DNA of 64,000 bases from Phymatolithon calcareum. Its lineage: Eukaryota > Rhodophyta > Florideophyceae > Hapalidiales. The stretch is taken from assembly GCA_977006965.1 (NCBI GenBank), contig OZ345368.1, positions 434,001-498,000 of the forward strand. Reading direction: 5' to 3'. The translations under genes were made by a program, and so were the position numbers. Every line of letters starts with the position of its first letter. Positions within the stretch are counted from its first letter, which is position 1. Below the pieces are notes generated by a model. The model was given only the letters and a program-made list of their open reading frames with translations, was not told the origin of the DNA and did not search any database. Below are positions 62,222 through 64,000 of the stretch, piece by piece.

Positions 62222-64000
62222 TTTTCATTCATTTTCATTCATTTTCATTCATTTTCATTCATTTTCATTCATTTTCATTCATTTTCATTCATTTTCATTC
62301 ATTTTCATTCATTTTCATTCATTTTCATTCATTTTCATTCATTTTCATTCATTTTCATTCATTTTCATTCATTTTCATTCATTTTCATTCATTTTCATTC
62401 ATTTTCATTCATTTTCATTCATTTTCATTCATTTTCATTCATTTTCATTCATTTTCATTCATTTTCATTCATTTTCATTCATTTTCATTCATTTTCATTC
62501 ATTTTCATTCATTTTCATTCATTTTCATTCATTTTCATTCATTTTCATTCATTTTCATTCATTTTCATTCATTTTCATTCATTTTCATTCATTTTCATTC
62601 ATTTTCATTCATTTTCATTCATTTTCATTCATTTTCATTCATTTTCATTCATTTTCATTCATTTTCATTCATTTTCATTCATTTTCATTCATTTTCATTC
62701 ATTTTCATTCATTTTCATTCATTTTCATTCATTTTCATTCATTTTCATTCATTTTCATTCATTTTCATTCATTTTCATTCATTTTCATTCATTTTCATTC
62801 ATTTTCATTCATTTTCATTCATTTTCATTCATTTTCATTCATTTTCATTCATTTTCATTCATTTTCATTCATTTTCATTCATTTTCATTCATTTTCATTC
62901 ATTTTCATTCATTTTCATTCATTTTCATTCATTTTCATTCATTTTCATTCATTTTCATTCATTTTCATTCATTTTCATTCATTTTCATTCATTTTCATTC
63001 ATTTTCATTCATTTTCATTCATTTTCATTCATTTTCATTCATTTTCATTCATTTTCATTCATTTTCATTCATTTTCATTCATTTTCATTCATTTTCATTC
63101 ATTTTCATTCATTTTCATTCATTTTCATTCATTTTCATTCATTTTCATTCATTTTCATTCATTTTCATTCATTTTCATTCATTTTCATTCATTTTCATTC
63201 ATTTTCATTCATTTTCATTCATTTTCATTCATTTTCATTCATTTTCATTCATTTTCATTCATTTTCATTCATTTTCATTCATTTTCATTCATTTTCATTC
63301 ATTTTCATTCATTTTCATTCATTTTCATTCATTTTCATTCATTTTCATTCATTTTCATTCATTTTCATTCATTTTCATTCATTTTCATTCATTTTCATTC
63401 ATTTTCATTCATTTTCATTCATTTTCATTCATTTTCATTCATTTTCATTCATTTTCATTCATTTTCATTCATTTTCATTCATTTTCATTCATTTTCATTC
63501 ATTTTCATTCATTTTCATTCATTTTCATTCATTTTCATTCATTTTCATTCATTTTCATTCATTTTCATTCATTTTCATTCATTTTCATTCATTTTCATTC
63601 ATTTTCATTCATTTTCATTCATTTTCATTCATTTTCATTCATTTTCATTCATTTTCATTCATTTTCATTCATTTTCATTCATTTTCATTCATTTTCATTC
63701 ATTTTCATTCATTTTCATTCATTTTCATTCATTTTCATTCATTTTCATTCATTTTCATTCATTTTCATTCATTTTCATTCATTTTCATTCATTTTCATTC
63801 ATTTTCATTCATTTTCATTCATTTTCATTCATTTTCATTCATTTTCATTCATTTTCATTCATTTTCATTCATTTTCATTCATTTTCATTCATTTTCATTC
63901 ATTTTCATTCATTTTCATTCATTTTCATTCATTTTCATTCATTTTCATTCATTTTCATTCATTTTCATTCATTTTCATTCATTTTCATTCATTTTCATTC
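62222..64000. repeat. 10-bp satellite (ATTTTCATTC)n, runs off the window
   Basis: About 178 copies are uniform to the eye. The first unit differs by one base (tttttcattc) and the array continues to the last base. The complementary strand is (GAATGAAAAT)n. It has no resemblance to G-rich telomere repeats. It may be a subtelomeric or interstitial satellite, and the true length is unknown. Confidence 0.97.

Noticed and set aside
62222-64000. Telomere
   Set aside because: The unit is G-poor on both strands and 10 bp long without a G-run, unlike known telomeric repeats. Satellite is the safer call.

Overview
The window reads as nuclear DNA of a eukaryote with compact, intron-poor genes and a very large load of transposable elements. 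Every gene I could identify is a single open exon: a bZIP factor, a WD40 protein ending in the WDR55/Jip5 signature, a short-chain dehydrogenase and lipid-anchored repeat proteins. The elements are LINEs, Copia, hAT and other LTR elements. No polycistronic operon logic, CRISPR array, rRNA or tRNA gene was seen. This combination would suit a multicellular red alga (Florideophyceae), but that is an inference and could only be settled by database comparison.

Layout. 1-3.4 kb holds one gene, a bZIP transcription factor (1282-2235, minus). About 4.8-34 kb is a transposon graveyard with nested insertions that can be dated relative to each other from intact target-site duplications. A minus-strand LINE (about 7978-11600) was invaded by a hAT element (8037-9200, 8-bp duplication) and by a 5'-truncated LINE (10353-10904, 14-bp duplication). 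A second LINE was invaded by a Copia element (11699-16771, duplication GATAC), whose integrase was then split by a solo LTR (14220-14619, duplication GTCCG). A full-length but broken LINE (19487-24610, 12-bp duplication) sits inside a third LINE. A minus-strand LINE (26565-30002) carries a young non-autonomous LTR element with apparently identical LTRs (26756-28476) and a 40-bp tandem array. Two paralogous genes for helical proteins (30722-31348 and 33666-34130) lie among this debris.

35-47.4 kb is the gene-bearing part. It holds two related genes for proteins that begin Met-Gly-Cys (predicted myristoylation and palmitoylation) and carry about ten and about three copies of a roughly 33-residue repeat (35184-36431 and 42234-42695). 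It also holds a WDR55/Jip5-like WD40 protein (43508-44722) and a classical SDR oxidoreductase (46543-47379). From about 41.4 to 50.6 kb the non-coding DNA is peppered with TACTGTA/TACAGTA words.

49.5-61 kb returns to decayed elements: long hairpins, LINE fragments with RNase H and zinc-knuckle tails, and a pogo-like transposase tail. One unassigned gene-like ORF (61307-61900) follows. The window ends in at least 1.78 kb of near-perfect 10-bp satellite (ATTTTCATTC)n that runs off the edge.

The most original material is the Met-Gly-Cys repeat-protein family, the paralogous helical pair, the Copia primer site that matches the anticodon arm of initiator tRNA-Met, and the 40-bp array that is open in all three forward frames.
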